64,000 nt of DNA from Meandrina meandrites. Taxonomy: Eukaryota > Cnidaria > Anthozoa > Scleractinia > Meandrinidae. The notes under the pieces are model-generated. The model worked only from the letters and a program-made list of their open reading frames with translations, had not been told where the DNA came from and made no database searches. The stretch is taken from positions 40,565,759 through 40,629,758 of the forward strand of contig OY855907.1 of NCBI GenBank assembly GCA_963693305.1. The letters are read 5' to 3'. Numbering within the stretch: position 1 is the first letter of the stretch; each line of letters begins with the position of its first letter. This document shows positions 1 through 9,858 of the stretch, piece by piece. A program made the position numbers and the translations under genes.

Positions 1-344
1 GACTGACTATAATGGGGCCGCTTTTTCAAGCACTTTTTATAGGGTGACTAGAATGGGGTCACACTTTTCTGGGATTTTGAAGGTAAGAAAATTCTGGCAA
101 GTTGTGATTTATAAACGGAAAGATTCGCCAAAAAGAAAAAGTTACCGTATTCATTGCTGTTGTTTAATATTTGATAAACGGCTCCCATTACGTGACTAAG
201 TTGGGGTCATGAAAATTACATTTACCCAAAAGTGACTAAGATTGGGTCTATAATTGGCCATAGAATATGACTATAATGGGGTAGGGGTTCTGAGAGGCTA
301 GCGGCACATACCCAACAAAGATTGGCCCAAGTAACCCCCCCGGG
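1..344 (+). mobile_element. 416-bp TIR element, copy A (5' end outside window)
   Basis: This is the right-hand 344 bp of the element that is complete at 1605-2020; the two align with a constant offset of 1676 bp and only scattered substitutions. It ends in a C-run followed by GGG at 344 and is followed by CGTGTATA, the same 8 bp that flanks the other copies. It holds direct copies of a TGACTA(N3)TGGGG motif. No coding capacity is seen. It is probably a non-autonomous element (MITE-like), but its superfamily is not established. Confidence 0.7.
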
Positions 345-1604
345 CGTGTATAGTGCACAGTGCACAGAGTACAGTGTACCGTGTTTAGTGCACAGGGCAT
401 AGAGTACAGTGTACCGTGTAAAGTGCAGAGTACAGTTTACTGTGTATAGTGCACAGTGCACAGAGTACAGTGTACCGTGTATATTGCACAGTGCACAGCG
501 TACAGTGTACCGTGTATAGTGCACAGCACACAGAGTACAGTGTACCGTGTATAGTGCACAGTGCACAGAGTACAGTGCACCGTGTATAGTGCACAGTGCA
601 CAGAGAACAGTGTACCGTGTATAGTGCACGGTGCACAGAGTACAGTGTACCGTGTATAGTGCACAGTGCACAGAGTACAGTGTACCACGTATAGTGGACA
701 GGGCACAGAGTACAGTGTACCGTGGATAGTGCACAGAGTACAGGGTAATGTGTATAGTGGACAGTGCACAGAGTACAGTGTACCGTGTATAGTGCACAGT
801 GCACAGTGTACCATGTATAGTGAACACAGTACAGTGTACCGTGTATAGTACACAGTGCACAGAGTACAGTGTACCGTGTATAGTGCACAGAGTACAGTGT
901 ACCGTTTATAGTGCACAGTGCACAGAGTACAGTGTACTGTGTATAGTGCACAGAGTACAGTGTACCATGTATTAGAAAACAGTGCACAGTGCACAGAGTA
1001 CAGTGTATCGTGTATAGTGCACAGTGCACAGAGTACAGTGTACCGTGTATAGTGCACAGTGCACAGTGCACAGAGTACAGTGTACCGTGTATAGTGCACA
1101 GCGCACAGAGTACAGTGTACCGTGTATATTGCACAGAGTACTGTGTACCGTGTATGGTGTACAGTGCACAGAGTACAGTGTACCGTGTATAGTGAACAGA
1201 GTACAGTGTGCCGTGTATAGTGCACAGAGTACAGTGTACCGTGTATAGTGCACAGTGCACAGAGTACAGTGTACCGTGTATTGTGAACAGAGTACAGTGT
1301 GCCGTGTATAGTGCACAGAGTACAGTGTACCGTGTATAGTGCACAGTGCACAGAGTACAGTGTACCGTGTATAGTACACAGTGTACAGGGTACAGTGTAC
1401 CGTGTATAGTGCACAGTGCACAGAGTACAGTGTACCGTGTATAGTGCACAGAGTACTGTGTACCGTGTATGGTGTACAGTGCACAGAGTACAGTGTACCG
1501 TGTATAGTGAACAGAGTACAGTGTACCGTGTTTAGTGCACAGTGCACAGAGTACAGTGTACTGTGTATAGTGCACAGTGCGCAGAGTACAGTGTACCGTG
1601 TATA
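345..1604 (+). repeat. 28/35-bp heptamer satellite, forward orientation
   Basis: This is a tandem array whose 28-bp unit consists of four heptamers (GTGCACA, GAGTACA, GTGTACC, GTGTATA), all variants of GTGYACA. Many units carry an extra GTGCACA and are 35 bp long. I call this strand order forward. A TTAGAAAAC variant at about 971 is a landmark shared with 2647 and, inverted, with 13048. Each forward unit contains a TAG, while the complementary strand has no stop in any frame. That produces long open frames without protein meaning. Confidence 0.95.
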
Positions 1605-2020
1605 CCCGGAGGGGGCACTTCCTATAAATGGGCTAATGGGGATGTGCCGCTGGATGGGGTCTCATTTTCACGACAGGACTGACTATAATGGGGCCACTTT
1701 TTCAAGCACTTTTTATAGGTTGACTAGAATGGGGTCACACTTTTCTTGGATTTTGAGGGTAAGAAAATTTTGGCAAGTTGTGATTTATAAACGGAAAGAT
1801 TCGCCAAAAAGAAAAAGTTACCGTATTCATTGCTGTTGTTTAATATTTGACAAATGGCTCCCATTACGTGACTAAGTTGGGGTCATGAAAATTACATTTA
1901 CCCAAAAGTGACTAAGATGGGGTCTATAATTGGCCATAGAATATGACTATAATGGGGTAGGGGTTCTGAGAGGCTAGCGGCACATACCCAACAAAGATTG
2001 GCCCAAGTAACCCCCCCGGG
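1605..2020 (+). mobile_element. 416-bp element with imperfect terminal inverted repeats, copy B (complete)
   Basis: The element starts with CCCGGAGGGGGCACTT and ends with the complement of CCCGGGGGGGTTACTT, so 13 of 16 terminal bases match as an inverted repeat. Both ends also carry ATGTGCCGCT about 35-45 bp in, in inverted orientation. It is flanked by CGTGTATA on both sides (1597-1604 and 2021-2028). Removing the element and one flank restores the satellite in phase. It has no open frame of note, so it is non-autonomous. An 8-bp duplication fits hAT-like, P-like or other superfamilies; the terminal bases do not decide. Confidence 0.8.
1680..1957 (+). repeat. five direct copies of TGACTA(N3)TGGGG inside copy B
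   Basis: The motif starts at 1680, 1721, 1869, 1909 and 1944, all in the same direction, with two tight clusters (spacings 41, then 40 and 35) separated by 148 bp. Most copies are followed by TC. The same motifs are present in copies A and C. Their role is unknown; subterminal repeats of this kind are typical transposase-binding sites in DNA transposons, but that is inference. Confidence 0.75.
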
Positions 2021-2727
2021 CGTGTATAGTGCACAGTGCACAGAGTACAGTGTACCGTGTTTAAGGCACAGGGCATAGAGTACAGTGTACCGTGTAAGGT
2101 GCAGAGTACAGTGTACTGTGTATAGTGCACAGTGCACAGAGTACAGTGTACCGTGTATAGTGCACAGTGCACAGCGTACAGTGTACCGTGTATAGTGCAC
2201 AGCACACAGAGTACAGTGTACCGTGTATAGTGCACAGTGCACAGAGTACAGTGCACCGTGTATAGTGCACAGTGCACAGAGAACAGTGTACCGTGTATAG
2301 TGCACGGTGCACAGAGTACAGTGTACCGTGTATAGTGCACAGTGCACAGAGTACAGTGTACCACGTATAGTGCACAGGGCACAGAGTACAGTGTACCGTG
2401 GATAGTGCACAGAGTACAGGGTAATGTGTATAGTGGACAGTGCACAGAGTACAGTGTACCGTGTATAGTGCACAGTGCACAGTGTACCATGTATAGTGAA
2501 CACAGTACAGTGTACCGTGTATAGTACACAGTGCACAGAGTACAGTGTACCGTGTATAGTGCACAGAGTACAGTGTACCGTTTATAGTGCACAGTGCACA
2601 GAGTACAGTGTACTGTGTATAGTGCACAGAGTACAGTGTACCGTGTATTAGAAAACAGTGCACAGTGCACAGAGTACAGTGTACCGTGTATAGTGCACAT
2701 AGTACAGTGTACCGTGTATAGTGCACA
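2021..2727 (+). repeat. 28/35-bp heptamer satellite, forward, up to the first orientation switch
   Basis: This is the same satellite as at 345-1604. It contains the TTAGAAAAC landmark at 2647. The block ends at the axis of a palindrome at 2727, after which the array continues in reverse orientation. Confidence 0.95.
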
Positions 2728-2753
2728 GTGCACTATACACGGTACACTGTACT
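2701..2753. repeat. palindromic orientation switch (forward to reverse)
   Basis: Arms 2701-2726 and 2728-2753 are perfect complements around a single A at 2727. With one mismatch at 2700/2754 the pairing continues to about 2692/2762. It marks the point where the satellite flips strand. Confidence 0.9.
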
Positions 2754-3294
2754 CTGTGCACTGTGCACTATACATGGTACACTGGACTCAGTGCACTGTG
2801 CTCTGTACACGGTACACTGTACTCTGTGCACTGTGCACTATACACGGTACACTGTACTCTGTGCACTATACACGGTACACTGTACTCTCTCCACTGTGCA
2901 CTATGCACGGTACACTGTACTCTGTGCACTGTGCACTATACACGGTACACTCTACTCTGTGCACTATACACGGTACACTGTACTCTTTGCACTATACACG
3001 GTACACTGTACTCTGTGCACTATACACGGTACACTGTACTCTGTGCACTTTGCACCATACACGGTACACTGTACTCTGTGCACAATACACGGTACACTGT
3101 ACTCTCTGCACTGTGCACTATACACGGTACACTGTACTCTGTGCACTGTACACCATAAACGGTACACAGTACTCTGTGCACTATACACGGTACACTGTAC
3201 TCTATGCCCTGTGCACTAAACACGGTACACTGTACTCTGTGCACTGTGTACTATACACGGTACACTGTGCACTATACACGGTACACTGTACTCT

Positions 3295-4686
3295 GTGCAC
3301 TATACACGGTACACTGTACTCTTTGCACTATACACGGTACACTGTACTCTGTGCACTATACACGGTACACTGTACTCTCTGCACTGTGCACTATGCACGG
3401 TACACTGTACTCTGTGCACTGTGCACTATACACGGTACACTCTACTCTGTGCACTATACACGGTACACTGTACTCTGTGCACTATACACAGTACACTGTA
3501 CTCTGTGCACTATACACGGTACACTGTACTCTTTGCACTGTGCACCATACACGGTACACTGTACTCTGTGCACAATACACGGTACACTGTACTCTCTGCA
3601 CTGTGCACTATACACGGTACACTGTACTCTGTGCACTGTACACCATACACGGTACACAGTACTCTGTGCACTATACATGGTAGACTGTACTCTATGCGCT
3701 GTGCACTAAACACGGTACACTGTACTCTGTGCACTGTGCACTATACATGGTACACTGTACTCTGTGCACTGTGCACTCTGCACTATACACGGTACACTGT
3801 ACTCTGTGCACTGTGCACTATACACGGTACACTGTACCCTGTGCACTGTGTACTATACACGGTACACTGTACTCAGTGCACTGTGCACTATACATGGTAC
3901 ACTGTACTCTGTGCACTATACACGGCACACTGTACTCTGTTCACTATACACGGTACACTGTACTCTGTGCACTGTGCACTATACACGGTACACTGTACTC
4001 TGTGCACTATACACGGTACACTGTACTCTTTGCACTATACACGGTACACTGTACTCTGTGCACTATACACGGTACACTGTACTCTCTGCACTGTGCACTA
4101 TGCACGGTACACTGTACTCTGTGCACTGTGCACTATACACGGTACACTCTACTCTGTGCACTATACACGGTACACTGTACTCTGTGCACTATACACAGTA
4201 CACTGTACTCTGTGCACTATACACGGTACACTGTACTCTTTGCACTGTGCACCATACACGGTACACTGTACTCTGTGCACAATACACGGTACACTGTACT
4301 CTCTGCACTGTGCACTATACACGGTACACTGTACTCTGTGCACTGTACACCATACACGGTACACAGTACTCTGTGCACTATACACGGTAGACTGTACTCT
4401 ATGCGCTGTGCACTAAACACGGTACACTGTACTCTGTGCACTGTGCACTATACATGGTACACTGTACTCTGTGCACTGTGCACTCTGCACTATACACGGT
4501 ACACTGTACTCTGTGCACTGTGCACTATACACGGTACACTGTACCCTGTGCACTGTGTACTATACACGGTACACTGTACTCAGTGCACTGTGCACTATAC
4601 ATGGTACACTGTACTCTGTGCACTATACACGGCACACTGTACTCTGTTCACTATACACGGTACACTGTACTCTGTGCACTGTACAC
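3295..4686 (-). repeat. 707-bp tandem higher-order repeat within the reverse satellite
   Basis: Sequence variants, for example those at 3454-3734, recur unchanged at 4161-4441, a constant 707-bp shift. The second copy is truncated by the LINE insertion at 4686. 707 bp is 101 heptamers, consistent with unequal exchange in heptamer register. Confidence 0.8.
4672..4686. other. LINE target site duplication, left copy (15 bp)
   Basis: CTGTGCACTGTACAC directly abuts the poly(T) at 4687 and recurs at 9859-9873. Joining the left copy to base 9874 recreates the satellite variant seen intact at about 3610-3665, so this is the pre-insertion site. Confidence 0.82.
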
Positions 4687-4716
4687 TTTTTTTTTTTTTT
4701 TTTCTTTTTTTTTTTT
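4687..4716 (-). other. LINE 3' poly(A) tail
   Basis: On the plus strand there are 17 T, one C, then 12 T. Read in element orientation this is an interrupted A-tract, the expected 3' end of a poly(A)-tailed LINE. It directly abuts the satellite at 4686. Confidence 0.92.
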
Positions 4717-4801
4717 CCAGTACAACAGTTCTCCAATACATTTTCATACAATTTCAAGTACAATACATAACAATACGGTACATTTCCATCTATTACATTA
4801 A
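4717..4801 (-). other. LINE 3' UTR
   Basis: This is the 85 bp between the ORF2 stop codon (4804-4802) and the A-tail. It is A/T-rich, with no feature that I recognise and no clear AATAAA signal. Confidence 0.8.
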
Positions 4802-7800
4802 TTAGATTGAAAACGGACTATTAATCTTTAAGGTTCTACAATAGTTATTAAATTTATTTTGAAATTCTTTTAATGTCAGTTGGCTGTCCCACATTTTATT
4901 ATAAATTATATAATGCCTTAAATATGTAATAAAAAGATTTGCTATTAGGTTTGCGTGATGTTCTATTCCAAAGATTAAAGAATAGTTATTTATATCGAGA
5001 GGCTTGTTTGTCTTCCGCTCAAACCAATTGCATGCACTGGAGATGAATTCAAGCGCTGATGGGCATTGAAAAAAGCAATGTTCTATAGAGTCATCCTGTT
5101 CACAGTAGATACATTTCGCGTCCGGGGCAATGTTACAGAATGCCAACTCTCTTTTAGTGAAAATAATACGATGTAATAATTTGAATGTCGTTTGTAGGAC
5201 TTTTGTATCTTGGCAGATAGCCTTAGTATGTTTTAAACAGTTTTCGCATTCTTTTGTAACGTCTCTGTCGAAGTAATTAGACCACTTCCGAAAACCTGTA
5301 GGACACGTGTACTTTCCTTCAATAAATAGTCTGTAGTAGTCTTTGCATTTCATTTTACATAAATCTATTTCGGTATTTTGACCTAGAGCAACTGGCTTAC
5401 CGTTGTCAAGAATCCCCTTATCTACGTTAATGTTTTTCCCTGAAAGAAAGAGGCGTTTTGGAATTGTTGATGTCATCTGATAGAACTGAAGAAAGTTCGA
5501 TTTAACATTATTATACTTCTCACTAAAGTCCTTGTAGGTCATTACTGTGCCATCATCCTTTAAAAGATCCTGAACAGTAACAATATTGTTGTCATACCAA
5601 GACTTCCAAAACACAGGTTTTTTGTCAATAAGAATCAGTTTGTTGTTGAATAAAACATATTTTTCTATATTTTCTTTATCGTAGAGGCATTTTAATTCTT
5701 TAAAATATAATAACATATTCCTGTAGAAGGCTGGAATTTGTTTGTCCAAGCTCTTATCATCATAATTGCATTTTATTAAGAATTCAATTCCACCAGATTT
5801 ATCTAGAAAATGTTGAGGGATTTTCTTCCAGTTGCCTGGCCTGTCAGCAACAAGCCGACTAATCCAACTTAACCTCAGAGCTTTGTTTATCAGAAATATA
5901 TTTGGCAACTTAATCCCACCCTTATCGATATTCTGATATAGCACCTCTCGTTTTATTCTATCCGGTTTATTCTTCCAGAAGAATTTGAAAATTAATTTGT
6001 TTACTTTTTCTAGTTCAGACCTTGGTGCTTCCAGCATGGACATAGAGTACACAATCGGACTGATTCCAAGCGCTTTTATTATTACTGCTTTTCCAAACAT
6101 AGTTAGGTCCCTACTGCGCCACATATCAAAAACCGTTTGTATTTTTTGTACTTTGATCGTAAAATTTTGCTTCAAGTTTTTCTTTTTATCATATGAATGG
6201 TAAGTTCCCAGAATTCGAATTGTATCACAAGTCCAATTTAAGTTGAGGGGTTTAGCTTTACAATTTTTGTCTTTCCCTAACCAAACTGCTTTCGTTTTCC
6301 GTTCATTCAGACACAGTCCCGATAACTTTCCGAATTTATGTATCAGGGCAAGTGCGTTCTGTACAGAAAGAGTATCTGCACAAAACAGCGTTGTATCATC
6401 AGCAAATTGACTTAGCTTAATCTCCGTGTTAAAAATTTGGATCCCTTTTATGTTTTCCACTTTTCTTATTTTGTGAGCCAATATCTCCGCACAAAGGATG
6501 AAGAGGTAAGGGGAGAGAGGACATCCCTGTCTCACTCCCCTACTTACATTAAAAAAGTCTGGCATAAAGCCGTTGTTCAGAACCGCTGTTTGTGTGCCTT
6601 GATAAAATAGTGACACCCATCGCAGTATATTATCGCCAAAATTAAATTTAGCCATACAAAGTTTAATAAATGACCATTCCAAGGAATCAAAGGCCTTCTT
6701 GAAGTCTATAGCTACCAATATACCAGAGCTGTTGCAGTTGTCCAGATAGTTCATCACGTCATTAATAAGTCGGACATTTTCACCAATAAATCTTTCTTTT
6801 ACAAAGCCAGTTTGGTCCTCATGAATTAAGACCGGAAGTAAAGTTTCAATACGTTTTGCAATGATTTTTGCTATTATTTTGTAATCCATGTTTAGGAGTG
6901 TGATAGGCCTCCAGTTTTCAAGAATAAGAAGATATTCATCATCCTTAGGAATAAGAGTAATAACACCTCTCTTCTGTGAGATTGATAATTCCCCCGCCTT
7001 AAAAGCTGCGCTGTAACTGTTTACTAAATCATCTCCCACTGTTTCAAAGAAAATATCATAAAATTCTTTTGTAAATCCATCACAGCCAGGGGTCTTATTA
7101 GAACTAAAGCTTTTCAAAACCTCTTTACACTCTTCTTTAGTAACCTGATGTTCTATACTTTCCCGCTGTTCATCGGTTAACTGTGGTATATTCAGATCTT
7201 CTACAAATTCGTTGAATTTATCCTCATTCAGCAAGGTTTTGGATGTGTACAGGTCTTCATAGAAACATTGGATTCGATTTAAAATCTCCTTTTCATCCAC
7301 TAAAATTTTATCATCCTCGACTTTAAGCTCTGCAATTATCTTTCTATTATAATTTCTCTTTTCGAGATTAAGAAAATATTTAGTAGGTTTTTCTCCTTGC
7401 TCTCTCCATCTTGCCTTACATCGAAAGATGGATCGCTCGCCTTTGACTTTATAGATATTTTCAAGCTCTTCTTTTAACTTGGCATAGTTATCTAAATCCA
7501 AGGAATCTAACCCCAGGTTACATAATCTATTATCCAGGCGATTTAACGTTTCCTGTAGTTCTCTCTCTCTTTGCCTAAGTTGAAAGCTCTTTTGCTTTGT
7601 ATATTTTATCGTATAACTCCTTATCTCCATTTTAATTAATTCCCAGAGGAGCTGAACATTTTCTACTTCTTCATATTTTGACTTAATATGATTATATTCC
7701 TGACGGATTTTTTCCAAATATTCCTCGTCCTCCAAAAGAGTATTATTAAACTTCCACGTTCCCGGCCCTCTCCGCTTTTCATCGCCAAATCTCAATTGCA

Positions 7801-8509
7801 AGTCTATAGCTTTGTGGTCTGAACGTACCGGTATTCTGATATCAGTTTTGCTCACACATTGTTTTAACTTATTCGAAATTAGGAAGAAATCCAACCGACT
7901 CTTAGATTTATATTGTTTGGACTCGTAGGTGAATACTTTTTTTCTGGGATGGAAATTTCACATGATGTCAATCAGATCAAGTTCTTCCATTGCGGAAAGG
8001 ATGTTATCTCTGTAAGACGACGGTATCCATTTATGAAGCCCTTGTTTATCTATTTTGTTCAGTGTTACATTCCAGTCCCCTCCCACTATCAGCGATTCCA
8101 TGTGGGCCTTACCAATAAGCATGGTAATCAAATTATCGAGAAAAGCGTTTTGTTTGTCTTTCTCTGTTGGTGCATAGATATTACACAAAGAAAGTCGTTG
8201 CTTATTTACTCTGGCATTAATCAACACTACCCGTCCTTCTGAGTCGCTATATTCATTGTCCAGTGAAACATCTAAATTTGGCTTGAGCAGAATACAAGCA
8301 CCTTTTGAATGAGTAGTACCATGTGTGAAAAAAATTTTCCCACCCCATTCTGAACACCAAATTTTCTCATCTTCCTTTTGACAATAAGTTTCTTGCAGGA
8401 AATAGACATCGCATTTTTGTTCTCTTAAATATGCAAATACACTCTTTCTTTTAACTCTTTCCCTTAATCCCCTGACATTTAGGGACAAAACCTTAAATTT
8501 AGCGCTCAT
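4802..8509 (-). pseudogene. LINE ORF2: endonuclease-reverse transcriptase with one premature stop
   Basis: ORF2 makes the nick and copies the element RNA into the target. The frame from the ATG at 8509 to the TAA at 4802 is 1,235 codons plus the stop, with a single interruption: TGA at 7960-7958 (codon 184). The APE-type endonuclease spans about residues 1-235, with N11 (LSLNVRGL), E40 (LQET), NIYAPT at 110-115, GGDWN at 143-147 and SDH at 230-232. The reverse transcriptase spans about 440-800: TPGCDG near 473, AIDFKKAFDS near 600-609, GVRQGCPLSP near 658 and the catalytic FADD near 702-705. A C-x2-C-x7-H-x4-C finger lies near 1133-1149. The stop falls in the segment where related endonucleases have a conserved D-x-W-R; a CGA-to-TGA change would explain it (inference). 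All catalytic residues are intact on either side. An ATG-less fragment from about 7894 would lack the endonuclease. Confidence 0.93.
7958..7960 (-). other. in-frame premature TGA splitting ORF2
   Basis: Reading on through this TGA keeps the same frame and gives recognisable endonuclease sequence on both sides (LIDIM before, then NFHP and, further on, SRLDFF). It is therefore a point nonsense mutation and not a frameshift. Codon 184 of 1,235. Confidence 0.9.
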
Positions 8510-8861
8510 GAGTATTCATCGGAATCCTTATACGTGAATTTATGAGATTCAAATTGCGGATAAATACTCGTACTTTTTGCAATCCCCTTGGTATTGGAGC
8601 AACATGAAAGCAGAATAAATTAATATAAATTACACTAACAGTGGTAAACAACAAAATCAAAAAAGTATACAACACACAACAAGAATAAAAAAAATTGTGC
8701 ATAACCTCACTAACAAGAAATCCTTCCCCCACTTGCGAGTTACAATTAAATCTTATAACGGTGGATTGCTGGAAAATCTAAACATTAATTATAAGCTGTT
8801 ATAACCAAACAAACCAAGATAAATCACTAAAGCCATGTTACCTATATTAATGATCGTCCGA
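8510..8861 (-). other. LINE inter-ORF spacer
   Basis: These 352 bp separate the ORF1 stop from the ORF2 start. The only frame in it (8732-8499) has no recognisable domain and overlaps the ORF2 start, so I do not call it. How ORF2 is translated (reinitiation or internal initiation) cannot be read from the sequence. Confidence 0.7.
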
Positions 8862-9714
8862 TTAAGAGGTGATCATCGTTGGGCTGGCTGTCGGCGTTGC
8901 CTTCGTAAAGATTTTTCCGTCCAATGTCCACACGCTATGCAGTTCACCCTCGTGTTTCTTCTTTAGGGTGACTCCTAGAAGTTTTCGTCTGGCAGGTGTT
9001 AAATTCTCGTTTATGAAAACTCTGCTTGCGACTTCTGCATAATCCGTTAGCGTCGGGAAAAAGTCCTTCAGAGATTTGTCTTTCAGCTTGACGCGTGCAC
9101 GGTAAAGCTCGGTTTTCTTCTTATGACTAACGAATTTAGCAATGATAGCACTAGAGGCGGTACCATTTGGGCCTTTCCTCTTTAGTCGGTGACTTATTTC
9201 GATCGATGTCTTCTGGTTGCAGGTCAACTTCTAATTTCCTAGCAATCGCAAGAACTATGTCTTCGCAGTTATGTTCCTCCATGACTGGCACTCCAATAAT
9301 TTCTAACGAGTTTTTTCTAGTGTACTGCTCTAGAGAGTCCTGCTGATTAAAAAGATCCTTTAGCTGTTTGTCTTTGGACTCCATTGATACTTCCATGTTC
9401 TGGATTCTCGTATTGAGCGCGACATTCTCTTTGACCAGTTTAGAATTTGCTTCTTTGAGTTTGGAGATTTCTTTATCTTGTAAAGCGAAAGACGTCTTGA
9501 GCTGTTCAAATTCTTCGTTTAAATGGTTCGTATTCTCCTTGATTTGAATTAAAACTCTCCATATATCGCCCAAACTTGGAACCTCCTCTTCGCTTGAATT
9601 GGTCGCCATGTTGAATTCGTCTCCTTTCATTTTAGTTAGTTTCGATTCCGGCGATATTGAAGGCTGCGATTCGTCAGACGATTTTCTGTGCTTTCTTTTA
9701 CCAACCGTTGACAT
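8862..9714 (-). pseudogene. LINE ORF1: RNA-binding nucleoprotein, broken by a 4-bp duplication
   Basis: ORF1 proteins of this type coat the element RNA. From the ATG at 9714 the frame encodes a basic N-terminus (KRKHRK, residues 6-11), an acidic stretch, a heptad-rich coiled coil (about 50-125) and the start of an RNA-recognition-like domain (YTRKNSLEIIGVP, about 131-143). It then drifts out of frame and stops at 9151. The continuation (ISHRLKR, then FVSHKKKTELYRARVKL, the usual C-terminal domain of these proteins) lies in the +1 frame and stops at 8862. The cause is visible: ATCG is tandemly duplicated at 9207-9200. The 853-bp span minus 4 equals 283 codons, as expected for an intact frame of 282 residues. 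That is a normal length for the family. Confidence 0.88.
9200..9207 (-). other. ATCG tandem duplication causing the ORF1 frameshift
   Basis: The minus strand reads ATCGATCG exactly where the two ORF1 frames must be joined. One ATCG copy makes the frames continuous. Confidence 0.8.
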
Positions 9715-9832
9715 TACTCATCTCGCAGAGGGTGTCGGTGGGCTAGCTTCTGTAAAATAGCTCGCCTGGGTGGAGGAAAGGTAGAGCGGCCTTACACACG
9801 TCCGTCCCTCATGGCCGCCATGCGTGAAGTCC
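9715..9832 (-). promoter_or_regulatory. LINE 5' UTR with a possible YY1-like motif near the 5' end
   Basis: The element's 118-bp 5' UTR starts GGGACTTC and contains ATGGCGGCCAT at 9821-9811, positions 12-22 from the element start. ATGGCGGC matches the core of the YY1 consensus, and human L1 carries a YY1 site at nearly the same distance from its 5' end. Promoter function here is inference from that parallel; an upstream ATG in this motif is out of the ORF1 context. Confidence 0.45.
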
Positions 9833-9858
9833 CTGTGCACTGTACCGTGTATGGTGTA
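9833..9858. other. 26-bp inverted satellite filler at the LINE 5' junction
   Basis: Between the element start (9832) and the right target duplication lies satellite sequence in the opposite orientation to the surrounding array. Together with the flank it forms a hairpin with 18-bp perfect arms (9842-9859 and 9868-9885) and an 8-nt loop. This fits template switching or a small fold-back during 5' end attachment. Confidence 0.65.

Larger units (their letters stand above)
1597..2028. other. 8-bp target site duplication of copy B (CGTGTATA)
   Basis: CGTGTATA occurs at 1597-1604 and again at 2021-2028, directly abutting both ends of the element. It is part of the satellite unit. Excision of the element plus one copy leaves an uninterrupted 28-bp unit, which argues for a true duplication rather than chance similarity inside a tandem repeat. 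Confidence 0.75.
1..2707 (+). repeat. 1,676-bp higher-order tandem duplication (element plus satellite)
   Basis: Bases 1 to about 1030 and 1677 to about 2707 are collinear at a constant 1676-bp offset. This includes the 416-bp element, the G/A-variant satellite units and the TTAGAAAAC landmark (971 against 2647). The repeat unit is therefore one 416-bp element plus about 1.26 kb of 28-bp satellite. The second copy stops just short of the orientation switch at 2727. Confidence 0.85.
2728..4686 (-). repeat. 28/35-bp heptamer satellite, reverse orientation, left of the LINE
   Basis: This is the same heptamer satellite read on the minus strand (TATACAC, GGTACAC and related heptamers on the plus strand). 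Within it, about 3310-4010 is repeated at about 4017-4686 with a constant 707-bp offset, and parts recur at a 490-bp offset. The plus strand of this block lacks stop codons in all frames. The array is cut at 4686/4687 by the LINE poly(A) tract. Confidence 0.95.
4687..9832 (-). mobile_element. full-length L1/Tx1-like LINE retrotransposon
   Basis: The element is 5,146 bp, read right to left. In order it has a 118-bp 5' UTR (9832-9715), ORF1 with coiled coil and RNA-binding domain (9714-8862), a 352-bp spacer, ORF2 with APE-type endonuclease, reverse transcriptase and C-terminal zinc finger (8509-4802), an 85-bp 3' UTR and an A-rich tail (seen as T on the plus strand, 4716-4687). This domain order defines L1/Tx1-type non-LTR elements, which copy themselves by target-primed reverse transcription. 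A 15-bp duplication flanks the insertion (4672-4686 and 9859-9873), with 26 bp of inverted satellite at the 5' junction. Only two inactivating lesions are evident, a 4-bp duplication in ORF1 and an in-frame TGA in ORF2, so the insertion looks fairly young. Clade assignment between L1 and Tx1 needs a tree. Confidence 0.93.

Noticed and set aside
345..1604. CRISPR-like regular repeats
   Set aside because: There are no unique spacers; units are contiguous tandem satellite, and the rest of the window is clearly eukaryotic.
5985..6203. Plus-strand frame of 72 codons
   Set aside because: Antisense shadow of the LINE ORF2 C-terminal half.
7913..8242. Plus-strand frame of 109 codons
   Set aside because: It is antisense to the LINE endonuclease region, whose motifs are clear on the minus strand.
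8499..8732. Minus-strand frame of 77 codons between ORF1 and ORF2
   Set aside because: It overlaps the ORF2 start out of frame and shows no recognisable domain; its hydrophobic stretch comes from A/T-rich spacer.
9833..9845. 13-bp repeat of CTGTGCACTGTAC as the LINE target duplication
   Set aside because: It leaves two unexplained bases before the poly(A) tract and does not restore the array. The 15-bp match at 9859-9873 does both.
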